Source of the DNA: Pseudomonadota bacterium
GTDB taxonomy: Bacteria > Myxococcota_A > UBA9042 > GCA-2863065
Assembly (NCBI GenBank): GCA_947498315.1
Contig: CANMLD010000011.1
Span: forward strand, 1 to 46,060
Direction of reading: 5' to 3'
DNA: 46,060 nucleotides
Under the pieces are notes generated by a model that was not told the DNA's origin, made no database searches, and worked only from the letters and a program-made list of their open reading frames with translations. The position numbers were made by a program, and so were the translations under genes. The number at the start of each line of letters is the position of its first letter. Position 1 is the stretch's first letter. Positions 26,588 through 35,523 of the stretch are shown here, in pieces.

Positions 26588-28153
26588 TCAAAGCTCCCCG
26601 TCGAGACCGTGGTCCGAGTCCTGCGCAGAATGAGGCGGCACCCCGGCACCGCCGCCGTTGTCGCGAAGCGCGATCATGGAGCGGTACACGTCCTTGTACC
26701 GGTTGATGACCGATTGGCGCTGGTAATGTCGGAAAGCCCGCTCTCGTCCGGCCTGAGCCATACGTCGATGCAGGTTCGGGTCCTGGAGAATCTGAAGGAC
26801 CGCATTGCCGGTCTCTTGTGGCGAGTTGACGTTCGTGACGAGCCCTGCGGAGCCCAAGCGGCGGTCTTCGTCGTTCGCTCCAAAGAGCAGCTCCGAGCAG
26901 GCGCCGACATTGGTGGCGACGCACGGAACTCCCACCGCCATGGCCTCGATGATGACGAAGGGCTGGGCCTCTGAGACGCTCGTCAGCACCACGACGTCGA
27001 GCTTCGGGTAGTACTCGCTCATGTCGACATTGCCCATGAAGCGCAGCCGATCGCCAAGCTGGAGGAGCTCCGCGAGTGACCGACACTCTTCGTAGTAGTC
27101 GACGTCTTCGTCGGGCGTCCCGAGGATGTAGAACGTTGCCGACGGCATCGAGTCCACCACGATTCGGGCGGCACGAATGTAGGTCTTGACGTCCTTGATC
27201 GGCGAGATTCGGCCCACGAAGGCGATGTGTTGGCCCAGCTCGCGCGGCTTGCCGGCAGCCGCCTCAGCAAGCGCCGCGTAGCGCGCGACCTCAATGCCGT
27301 TGGAGATAATCTCGCACTTCTTAGGCGGAGCACCCTGCATTACCTGCGTCTTCTGGTTGCCTGAGTAGAGCGTGATTATCTTCTCGGACTCGTTGTACGC
27401 GATCTGGGAGAGCATCTTGAACTTGCCCATCCAGAGGTTCTGCAGGAGCCCTAGCTCTCGACGCGGCACGTAGTCGACAACGACCTCGTTGTAGATGTAG
27501 GCGGCCTGCGCGATCTCGATCATGCGCTCTTTGGTGTAGATGCCGTGCTCAGTCAACACGAGCGGCGAGCCGTAACGACGATGGCCGAGTGCACCGAGCA
27601 GCCCCGCGTAACCAGTACAGGTCGCATGATAGACCTTGGCTTCTGGGATGGGCGCGTAGATCAACTGGAACAACGGCAACATCAAGAAGCGGCAGGTCCA
27701 GAAATAGTCGAGGTAGCTGAGGTTGGGGAAGTGGCGGCGATAGACGCCAACCATGATGTCCCAAAAACGACGGGAATACAGGATGTCGTATGGCGTTATC
27801 GCAGGGTCTTTGCCCGACGTCAGCGCCTCAGCGATGCGGTGAAAGGTCGACGCGTCACCGTTCTCGATGGCGTGGACGAACTCCTCGACCTCACGCCAAG
27901 CAGAGCGGGAGAACGGTCGCTTGGTGCCCTTCACCACGACCGGGTCGAGCAGATAGATCTCGTTGAACTGCCTCACGTTCTCGGGCAGCCGGTACTCCAT
28001 CTTCTGGACCTGGTGCTTCGAGACCCCGACGTAGATGATCGAGAACGAGAGATCTGGAAGCGACTTGATGAGGTGGTGCGTCCACGTGGAGACGCCACCC
28101 ACCACGTAGGGGTAGGATCCTTCGAGTACCAAGCAAACGTCGGTCAGCGCCAT
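26588..28153 (-). CDS. pelF: GT4 family glycosyltransferase PelF
   Basis: MALTDVCLVLEGSYPYVVGGVSTWTHHLIKSLPDLSFSIIYVG, VYHATCTGYAGLLG, LTEHGIYTKERMIEI, VGRISPIKDVKTYIRAA, SEAQPFVIIEAMAVGVPCVATNVG. Confidence 0.93.
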   Translation of the reverse strand: MALTDVCLVLEGSYPYVVGGVSTWTHHLIKSLPDLSFSIIYVGVSKHQVQKMEYRLPENVRQFNEIYLLDPVVVKGTKRPFSRSAWREVEEFVHAIENGDASTFHRIAEALTSGKDPAITPYDILYSRRFWDIMVGVYRRHFPNLSYLDYFWTCRFLMLPLFQLIYAPIPEAKVYHATCTGYAGLLGALGHRRYGSPLVLTEHGIYTKERMIEIAQAAYIYNEVVVDYVPRRELGLLQNLWMGKFKMLSQIAYNESEKIITLYSGNQKTQVMQGAPPKKCEIISNGIEVARYAALAEAAAGKPRELGQHIAFVGRISPIKDVKTYIRAARIVVDSMPSATFYILGTPDEDVDYYEECRSLAELLQLGDRLRFMGNVDMSEYYPKLDVVVLTSVSEAQPFVIIEAMAVGVPCVATNVGACSELLFGANDEDRRLGSAGLVTNVNSPQETGNAVLQILQDPNLHRRMAQAGRERAFRHYQRQSVINRYKDVYRSMIALRDNGGGAGVPPHSAQDSDHGLDGEL

Positions 28154-28172
28154 CGGTTCATCCTCGGGCCCG

Positions 28173-29252
28173 TCAGCTCGGCCGCGCCATGTCCCAGAAC
28201 GCCAGGACGTCATTGAGCGACGGCGGTAGCTCGCCGCGGCTCTTCAACTCCTCGAGGACGGTCCCGAGCCGGAGCAGATCGCGCTTGTCATAATAACAAT
28301 GGGCCAGCCCGACCCACGCCTGGGTGAGGGTCGGGTTCATCTCGACGACCTGCGCATACGCCTGAAGGGCGACGTCCGTCTGTCGAGCACGGAGCCGTAT
28401 GTCGGCCAGGTCGAGGAGCACGTCATCGCGGTCGGGCAGCCGCGAGAGAACCTCCTCGCACAAGGAGGACGCCTCACGAAGGAAGTACTGCTCCACCGAC
28501 GGGTCGAGGAGACCGCTCAAGATGTAGTCCTTCTCCTGCCGTGCAAGCTCGATGCGGAGGTCGAGGTTGTCAGGGTCGATTTCGAGACGCCGACGCGACC
28601 GGATAATGCCGTCCGAAAGCGACTTCTCGATGCGCGAGAGCTGGCCCGCTACGAAGAACTGGCTCTCGGGGTCGATGTCTTTCAAGCACTCGCGAAGGAC
28701 CTTCACGGCCATCTCTGGCTTGAGCCTGGCGATTGAGAAGATGGCGCCACGCTTGAGCTCTGGGTCGCCCGACTTGATGACGTCGATGAGGGGAGCCACC
28801 TTGCCAAGCCGATCGAGGTCGGCGTGAAGCTCGCCGTCCGAGATGAGCGACATGCCACCCAGTTCACTGCGGACTTCGGGCTCGTAGTGAATGTACTCCT
28901 CGAAGCGACCGACGATACCCGAGCCAGCGAGGTTCCAACGGCGCCGCCAATGGACCGCGGCATACGCGGCAGAGAGACCAACGAGCCCATAGACCGGTAG
29001 GGCGAGGACGAGGACGAACCCGATGACGGACCAGTTCTTCTCGTCTGGGTAGCGAAAGTCCCAAGGCCCCCATAAGCCGTACGTGAGCATCGTCGCCGCC
29101 CCGAGGTGGAACGCGAAGGCGAGGAGCATGTTCACGAACGCGCTCGACTCGAGCTCACTGACCATGGCTAGTACGGACAATGCTTCGAGCACGACGATGA
29201 TGACGTACGTAACGAGGCCCGCGAAGATTGGGCGCCGGCGGGGTCCAGCCAT
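28173..29252 (-). CDS. pelE: PelE-like membrane protein with HEAT/TPR-like repeats
   Basis: N-terminal TMs, then TPR-like DVLLDLADIRLRARQTDVALQAYAQVVEMNPTLTQAWVGLAHCYYDK. Position between pelD and pelF as in pel operons; TGATG overlap with pelD. Confidence 0.72.
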   Translation of the reverse strand: MAGPRRRPIFAGLVTYVIIVVLEALSVLAMVSELESSAFVNMLLAFAFHLGAATMLTYGLWGPWDFRYPDEKNWSVIGFVLVLALPVYGLVGLSAAYAAVHWRRRWNLAGSGIVGRFEEYIHYEPEVRSELGGMSLISDGELHADLDRLGKVAPLIDVIKSGDPELKRGAIFSIARLKPEMAVKVLRECLKDIDPESQFFVAGQLSRIEKSLSDGIIRSRRRLEIDPDNLDLRIELARQEKDYILSGLLDPSVEQYFLREASSLCEEVLSRLPDRDDVLLDLADIRLRARQTDVALQAYAQVVEMNPTLTQAWVGLAHCYYDKRDLLRLGTVLEELKSRGELPPSLNDVLAFWDMARPS

Positions 29253-30673
29253 CAGCCGTAGAGCTCGAAACGTTCGGCAGCCAGGGTCAGCTCTTCGCGG
29301 GAGTCGCCGTGGTCGCCTGTGGTGCCAACGCCGAATCGCAGCGAGAGCTCGGCGCCCTTCGGGACGTCCTGAAGCACGTCCTGTTGGAACTGTGCCAGAA
29401 GACGAGACGCCAGGATCCTCGAACCGTCACCACGCGTTTCGGGGAGGACGAGGGCGAAGGTATCCAGTGTCTTCCAACGCGTCACGAGATCGACGGCCCG
29501 AAGGTTTCGAAGGAGCATGCGGGCGACCCGACGGAGAAAGACCGACTGCTTACCGCGAGGGACTCGCTCCAAGTTCACGATCTTCACGACCAGAAGCGAC
29601 GTCGGCACGTTGTATCGACGCCAACGGCCGAGCTCCTCTTCCAGACGGCGGACCGCATAGCCGTAGCGATAGGTGCCGGTCTGTTCGTCGGCGGGGTCGC
29701 GTTCGCGTACGCGCTCGTACCGCTGGGCGGACCCGAGGACCTGACTGCCCCACTCGCTGATACCCGTTAGGTTACGAACGGTGCCGGCGTTCAGACCCGA
29801 CAGCGGCAGTGCGAGCACGGCGATGGCGGCATGGACGCGACGTTGGCCATTCTGATCCTCGGTAAAGAGTGGCGCCGCCATGACGACGTCACTCCCAGTC
29901 GCGTCGGAGACGTCGAGGACCGTGACGACCTCACCGTCAGCGACCTTCGCCAGGACCGGCTGCCCCAGCGATAAGCGCCGTGGGAACTCGTCGGGCCGAG
30001 AGAAGCCGCGATCATGGCCCATTTCCCAGCCATCGACGCCGCGGATGTAGACCGCGCTCTTCTCGGCGCCCACGAAGCGATGCACCATCTCGAGGATCGC
30101 CGGGAGCGCCTCTTCTTCGCTGAGTCGCTGAACGGATGCGGCGGCCTCGTAGAAGGCGCCCGTGGTGCCGGTGCTCGACGCGATCCGCTCCTGCAGATCC
30201 TCGTTGTAGTCGCGGACCACCCTGGTCTCGGTAGACAGGACGTCGACGTCACGTTTCAGGACGCGAAGTCGCTCGAGCAACTGGGTGATTTCGTCTTCGG
30301 AGACCTGCCGAATCTCGCCGATGATCGTTCCGAGAACGATGAGCAAGTAGGGGACAGTCATGAGCTCGAGGTCGAGCAGAGCAGCAGCGGAGTCGAAGGA
30401 TTGGGGATGCGCCATCGCCTTGGCGGCGATGAGGATGCCGGCCCCGATGACCCCAGCGATGGACCCGTCCGTTGTCCCGTAGCGCGCCGCGATGAAGAGC
30501 GTAACCACGAAGAATGGGTGCAGTTGTGCATCGGGCCAGGCGAATTGGTCGAACGTGAAGCTCCAACTCACCACGCATAGGATCGCGTAACCGGCTATGA
30601 TCTCGAGCAACGCGTCGAGACGGCGACGAGTCGCCATCGTTTGGCGCTCATCGAGTACGGCAGTGGTATCCAC
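29252..30673 (-). CDS. pelD: PelD-like c-di-GMP receptor candidate: N-terminal TMs, GAF, degenerate GGDEF (GTG start)
   Basis: TM block LLEIIAGYAILCVVSWSF...; GAF-like middle; C-terminal RRYNVPTSLLVVKIVNLE...LRNLRAVDLVTRWKTLDTFALVLPET, with GGDEF replaced and RAVD just upstream. GTG at 30673 overlaps the upstream TAG. Confidence 0.83.
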   Translation of the reverse strand: MDTTAVLDERQTMATRRRLDALLEIIAGYAILCVVSWSFTFDQFAWPDAQLHPFFVVTLFIAARYGTTDGSIAGVIGAGILIAAKAMAHPQSFDSAAALLDLELMTVPYLLIVLGTIIGEIRQVSEDEITQLLERLRVLKRDVDVLSTETRVVRDYNEDLQERIASSTGTTGAFYEAAASVQRLSEEEALPAILEMVHRFVGAEKSAVYIRGVDGWEMGHDRGFSRPDEFPRRLSLGQPVLAKVADGEVVTVLDVSDATGSDVVMAAPLFTEDQNGQRRVHAAIAVLALPLSGLNAGTVRNLTGISEWGSQVLGSAQRYERVRERDPADEQTGTYRYGYAVRRLEEELGRWRRYNVPTSLLVVKIVNLERVPRGKQSVFLRRVARMLLRNLRAVDLVTRWKTLDTFALVLPETRGDGSRILASRLLAQFQQDVLQDVPKGAELSLRFGVGTTGDHGDSREELTLAAERFELYG

Positions 30674-32754
30674 TAGAACGCCCCCGTGTAAGAGATGGTG
30701 AAGAGGTTCTCCTGGAATATCCGAGTGGCGTCCCCAACCAGGGTGTCGGTTCGCTGGTACCCAGCATTCATCGAGTGCTGCGGGTGGAAGCGAACCCGAA
30801 GTTCGGCGCCATAGGCGAGCTGGAACGCTTCGTCCTCGAAGACCCACAGCGGACGCACCGTGAGCGAGTACCGGAACTGCCAGTTGACGTCGTGGTAGAG
30901 CACCAGAGGCAACGCCACGGTCTGATAGAGGTCCGGCGCGAAGTAGGGGATACGACCCCCGGCCTCGTCCGAGCTGGTTTGGAACCAAGTACCCCCGTAC
31001 TCCAAAAGGAGATCGAGCGACAGCGGATCGTCGATGAGTCGAACGCCCGGCGTCACGAGCCACTCTACGCCGTTGTTGCGGATTCGGTCGGTCGTGAGGG
31101 GATCGGTGTGGATGAAACGGCCATACTTGACCTCGAGCTCGAGGAGGAAGCGGGAGACCTCGACGTCCCAGCCAGCGCCGACGTCATAGCGGGCAGTGTC
31201 GAAGAGGATGGCGTCTAACGTAGATTCATCAGGCGAACGGGCAAGCCAGAGACGCAGGTTCCACGGAGCGACCGTAGAACCGTGCGCGTACCGCCAGCCG
31301 AGGCGGATGTCCGCGAAGGTCGGGATGTCGTTATCGTAGGCCGAGACGCCAGCGTTGATCTCGAAGACCGACCTTGGGCTGCTCTTGAGGTCGACTCCGA
31401 CCCCGCCACGGTGTGCATTGAAACTAGCATCCGGCGCAAGGTCGATTCGAGGCCGTCCTTCGTAATGAGACCAGCCGTAGTTGGCGCCCCATCGCAGCCA
31501 GTCGAGCGCTTGATGGTCAGCGCCGAGCGTGAGGTGGTGCCGTGTCAGCCCGGTAGAGTCCTGCAAGTACTCGTAAGCGGGAGTGATTCGCGGTCCGACT
31601 TCACCTGCCGCGAGATCGCGCTGAAGCTCCAATTCATCGTTAGGGGAAGTGGCACCGATGAGGCCGTCGTAGAGGCGCAGTGCCTCACGGTGTTGGCTGC
31701 GCGACGGGTAGGTGTCAGCGAGAAGACGCTGCGCATCCATGTTCGTTGGGGCCGTGCCCAGGAAGGCCTCGAGCTCAGCGATGGCAACGTCGACGTCGCC
31801 ATCGTCGCTGGCATAACGCGCCAAGCTGAGGCGACGCTTCAGGTTGTTCGGTTCACGCGCCGCGGCTGGCGCTAGAGTCGCGACAGCAGCGGCCGATTCC
31901 CCGCGACTCGCTTGCAGCAACGCGAGCCGGTCGCGGGCGTCGCCTTCGCTGGAGGGCCGCGCGGCCAGTCGCCCGAGGAGGGCCTCAGCGCGCACCGTGT
32001 CTCCGATCGCGCTCGATGCCTCGATCGACTTCCACATGAGCACGCTATCGTCAGGAGAGAGCTCGACGGCGCGCGCAAAGGCCGCCGCCGCTTCATCGTC
32101 CATCTTACGGCGGGTGTAGGCGTCTCCGAGCCGCTCGAAGGCCTTGAAGTCGCTCGTGCGGAGCTCCGTGACTCGCTTCCACGCACGAACCGAGTCTACA
32201 GGGTGCCCGAGCCCATCTCGGAGCGTCGCGACTTGCTCCCAGCGGTCGACGTCGTCGGGCGCTTGGACCAGGTAGCGGTCGAGCGCCGCTGCCGATTCCG
32301 AGGGATCGCCTGCGGCGAGATGGGCGCTCGCGAGCTCGAGCAGTCGGTCAGCTGTGTCGCCGGTCTGCTGGCAGATGGCATCGAGCACGGAAGCGTAGTC
32401 GCGGTATCGCCCGAGCTTGCCGTAGATTATGGCGAGCCGTTCGAGTACGGCAAGGTCCCTCCGGACGAGCGAGATGGGTTCCGCGGCCAACAAGGCGCGG
32501 AGGTAGTCACCCCCATCGAGCCGCACGTCCACGAGCAGAAGTCGCGCGTCCACGTCGTCACCGCACAGGCGTACGTAACCCTCGAGAAGGGCCGCCGCAT
32601 CGTCGAGACGACCTTCAGAGCGCAGGGTTGCGGCCCTTGCCGGTTTGTCGCCTATCGGCAGCGGAGTGCGCCCCGCCGGTGGCCGCTGCAGTGCCGAGGC
32701 AGAGCCGGCACCGAGCAGGCAGACGAGCGCCAGATGCCGAAGTCCCAGAGACAC
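30673..32754 (-). CDS. PelB-like TPR protein with C-terminal outer-membrane beta-barrel
   Basis: Signal peptide, tandem TPR-like helices (AFERLGDAYTRRKMDDEAAAAFARAVELSPDD), then amphipathic barrel region ending ENLFTISYTGAF (terminal aromatic). GTG start. Confidence 0.72.
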   Translation of the reverse strand: MSLGLRHLALVCLLGAGSASALQRPPAGRTPLPIGDKPARAATLRSEGRLDDAAALLEGYVRLCGDDVDARLLLVDVRLDGGDYLRALLAAEPISLVRRDLAVLERLAIIYGKLGRYRDYASVLDAICQQTGDTADRLLELASAHLAAGDPSESAAALDRYLVQAPDDVDRWEQVATLRDGLGHPVDSVRAWKRVTELRTSDFKAFERLGDAYTRRKMDDEAAAAFARAVELSPDDSVLMWKSIEASSAIGDTVRAEALLGRLAARPSSEGDARDRLALLQASRGESAAAVATLAPAAAREPNNLKRRLSLARYASDDGDVDVAIAELEAFLGTAPTNMDAQRLLADTYPSRSQHREALRLYDGLIGATSPNDELELQRDLAAGEVGPRITPAYEYLQDSTGLTRHHLTLGADHQALDWLRWGANYGWSHYEGRPRIDLAPDASFNAHRGGVGVDLKSSPRSVFEINAGVSAYDNDIPTFADIRLGWRYAHGSTVAPWNLRLWLARSPDESTLDAILFDTARYDVGAGWDVEVSRFLLELEVKYGRFIHTDPLTTDRIRNNGVEWLVTPGVRLIDDPLSLDLLLEYGGTWFQTSSDEAGGRIPYFAPDLYQTVALPLVLYHDVNWQFRYSLTVRPLWVFEDEAFQLAYGAELRVRFHPQHSMNAGYQRTDTLVGDATRIFQENLFTISYTGAF

Positions 32755-32771
32755 TCAGTTGTTTCCTGTGC

Positions 32772-35216
32772 TTACTGCGCGCTCTGCTGCGAGCGCATCG
32801 AATCGCGAACACGAACGACGACGAGGACCAAGAGCAACGCACCCAGGACGCTAAACATCAGGAAGACGGTGTTGGAGTCGTTCGCGGGTTCTGAACCGCC
32901 GGCGACAGCGACTGTGGTAGAGGCCTGCGGCGGATCTTTCGGGGTGTTGTCAGACGCCGCGGCCACGGGGGCGACTCCGCTACCTTCGAGCGAGGCGCCA
33001 TCAGCCCGTCGTGCGGGCTCGTAGACAGGAAGCTGCGGAACGAGGTCGCCGTTTTTGACTTGGATGACTTCGCCGGGCGCCTCTTGGACCACTTCGACTG
33101 CGCCGTTCGGCCCAACGAGGACTGCAGAGCCGGCGAGCTGGTCGACTTTACGCTCGACCCAGAGGTACTCGGAAGCCTGCATGTAAGCGGGCTCACCGCG
33201 TCCGCCTGAGACGACGAGCAGATTGCGTCGGGCGTTCCACGGCGACTTGCCGAGGAAGATCCACCCGGCTTCAGCGCGGAACGTGTCGCCGGTGTAAGTG
33301 CGGATGTTGTCGGCGGTCGCCGACTCCGCGAACATGCTCTCAGGGAGACCCTTGAGCACGGCGGCGTTCGCACGGATGGTCGCGTAGTCGCCAACGACCA
33401 TGAGGTCGCGGTCGGCGAGGTCGGCGTCGGCGAGGCTGCCAACGCGCCTTACCCAGGGGTGCACCCACTGCGCCCTGGGGACGCCGTCGCGGCCCATGAT
33501 GCGCGGGACCTTCTTTCCGAGGTACGCGGCAACGTTCGCGACCACGGTGAGCGACCCGTCCGTCGGCTCGTCAGCGACGCCGAACATCAGGCCGTTCAGG
33601 TTTGGCTCTTTACCAGCGACCCAGGGATAGGAGCGCAGCGACGTCGTCGGCTGGTCGTTCAGCGTGTATGCCACGAACGACGTATTGAAGAGGGTGACCC
33701 AGGCCATCTCGGGGAAGTTGTATCGGCAGTCCGGGTCCCCGATGTCGAGGAAGAACTCGAGGTCGACGACGAGGGTGCGGGCACCGAGGAGCTTCTCTGG
33801 GATGACGACATCGGCTTCGAGTCGACGGGCCGTGCGCGGGGAGAGGCGGACCGAGCGCACGGGCTCGTCGTTGATCTTGACGAGCAGGGACGAGGTCTGC
33901 GGCACGAGCAGCTCGGAGTGGCTCATGATGAGGCGGACGAAAGACGGCGCCTGAACGCGGCCAACGTACGGGTTCGGGAACGCGACACGCGCGAAGTGGT
34001 GGAACTTGCCGCGCTGCGTGGAATCGGAGGAGCCGAGGTCGGCGAGCGTCATGGTGACGCTGCCCAGCTTGTCGTTCAGAGCGGCCGCTGGAATCTCCGG
34101 CTTGGTCGCGAACGTGACGGCGCGGACCGAAGGTTGTCCCATCTTCGGGTCCGTCTTCCACTCGTCCGAGAGCTTCGGGAGGGAGAGCGCCGTGACCGCT
34201 TTGGCTAGGGCCGCGTCATCGACACCGGTGACCACGAGCGCGAGCCGGCTGGGGTTGAATGGGTTGGGCGACTCGAAGAGGTGGCCGAGACTCGGATCCC
34301 CCGCCCGGAACGACTCCACGAGCTCGAGGCCCGCGGCGGCGAACTTGTTCACGAAGTCGGTCGGCCCGACGATGATGACGTTATGGCGCGCGAGCTCGTC
34401 GCGGAGGTCCGCCGTGATGTCGCCTACCTGTCGAACTTCGAGGCCACCGGATTGGAAGCGGGTATCGGCGCCGATACGGGCCGAGACGACACCGACACCG
34501 GTGAGAACGTCCGCCGATGGCGCCGTCGGAATCGCGATGATGGCGTGCGTCTGCTTCTCTTTGCCGTCCGAATAGAAGAACTCGGGGCGAAGGAAGCTCT
34601 GGGGGAACTTCGCGAGGTCGAGCGACACGGGCTTCTCGCGGTAGCGGATGATCAGACGGCTCTCCTTCTCGATCGTGATCCACAGCGCGGGGCTGTGAAC
34701 GTCGTCGCAGAGCTCGAGGTCTGAACGCATTTTTGCCGTGATATCGACCACGTTACTGTCACCGAGCTTCAGATACTCAGTCGGGATGGTCCAGACGACC
34801 TTGCCTTGCTGGGCGTTGTCGACGCTGAGGAACACGCTGTTGATGGCGTTGCCGTTGACCGATGCGGTCATGGACGACAGGCGCTCGATGAGGACCGGTG
34901 AGTGCGAGAAGTGCAGCTCGAGGACGGCCTCTCGGGTCAGTTCCCACTGCTCGGGTAGCGGCACCCAGTGCTCGACGTGAACGAGCACGCCACGGTAGGT
35001 CTTGCTGACGTCACCGGCGAGGCTCACGAATGCGGGAGGCGCGTCGGATGCGGGAGGCGCGTCGGATGCGATCCCGGCAGTGGGGTCGAGTTCGAGGGTA
35101 CCGACGGGCACCGGCGCGCTGGGCGCCTCCTCGGCTGCTGCAGGGGCCTCCTGAGAAGAGCTCATTCGGGTGGTCAAGGTACCCAAAGCGAGAACCAGGA
35201 GCGAAAGCCGCTTCAT
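32772..35216 (-). CDS. BcsB-like cellulose synthase regulatory subunit, periplasmic with C-terminal TM
   Basis: VHVEHWVPLPEQWELTREAVLELHFSHSPVLIERLSSMTASVNGNAINSVFL, VDLEFFLDIGDPDCRYNFPEMAWVTLFNTSF, PFNPSRLALVVTG; C-terminal TVFLMFSVLGALLLVLVVVRVRD. Confidence 0.83.
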   Translation of the reverse strand: MKRLSLLVLALGTLTTRMSSSQEAPAAAEEAPSAPVPVGTLELDPTAGIASDAPPASDAPPAFVSLAGDVSKTYRGVLVHVEHWVPLPEQWELTREAVLELHFSHSPVLIERLSSMTASVNGNAINSVFLSVDNAQQGKVVWTIPTEYLKLGDSNVVDITAKMRSDLELCDDVHSPALWITIEKESRLIIRYREKPVSLDLAKFPQSFLRPEFFYSDGKEKQTHAIIAIPTAPSADVLTGVGVVSARIGADTRFQSGGLEVRQVGDITADLRDELARHNVIIVGPTDFVNKFAAAGLELVESFRAGDPSLGHLFESPNPFNPSRLALVVTGVDDAALAKAVTALSLPKLSDEWKTDPKMGQPSVRAVTFATKPEIPAAALNDKLGSVTMTLADLGSSDSTQRGKFHHFARVAFPNPYVGRVQAPSFVRLIMSHSELLVPQTSSLLVKINDEPVRSVRLSPRTARRLEADVVIPEKLLGARTLVVDLEFFLDIGDPDCRYNFPEMAWVTLFNTSFVAYTLNDQPTTSLRSYPWVAGKEPNLNGLMFGVADEPTDGSLTVVANVAAYLGKKVPRIMGRDGVPRAQWVHPWVRRVGSLADADLADRDLMVVGDYATIRANAAVLKGLPESMFAESATADNIRTYTGDTFRAEAGWIFLGKSPWNARRNLLVVSGGRGEPAYMQASEYLWVERKVDQLAGSAVLVGPNGAVEVVQEAPGEVIQVKNGDLVPQLPVYEPARRADGASLEGSGVAPVAAASDNTPKDPPQASTTVAVAGGSEPANDSNTVFLMFSVLGALLLVLVVVRVRDSMRSQQSAQ
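35030..35070 (-). repeat. 18-bp tandem repeat (atgcgggaggcgcgtcgg x2 plus partial) in the 5' part of the bcsB-like gene
   Basis: Direct reading; encodes SDAPPASDAPPA in the mature N-terminus. Confidence 0.9.
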
Positions 35217-35477
35217 TCAACATCCTCCTCAATCGTGCTGCTGCCTAACCAGTCCTCGCCGTGGCGTGGAAAGAACCTCGACAGTCAGAGGCGCAAATAG
35301 CCACGCAAGCTGTACTCGGGGCCGCCTTTCCTGGCAAGCCATGGTTTGACCAGCCGACCTGAGATCGAAGGACTCTGGGGCGTGGCCAAGGCTCGAGCGG
35401 ACCCTGCCGGCGCCCGAGCGCGTCGTCAGGAGCTTCGAGGTTTCCTTGGTCGCGCTTGACCCGTGCGCCACCGTCGT

Positions 35478-35523
35478 TATTCTCCTGGCAGTATTCTCCT
35501 GGCAGGCAGTATTCTCCTGGCAG
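35478..35523. repeat. 14-bp repeat tattctcctggcag x3 (gcag insert before the third copy) at the pcnB translation start
   Basis: Direct reading at 35478-35491, 35492-35505 and 35510-35523. Confidence 0.95.

Noticed and set aside
32772-35216. Reading the BcsB-like gene as evidence for a standard cellulose operon
   Set aside because: No BcsA synthase, BcsC or BcsZ recognised in the window; the contiguous partners are Pel-type.
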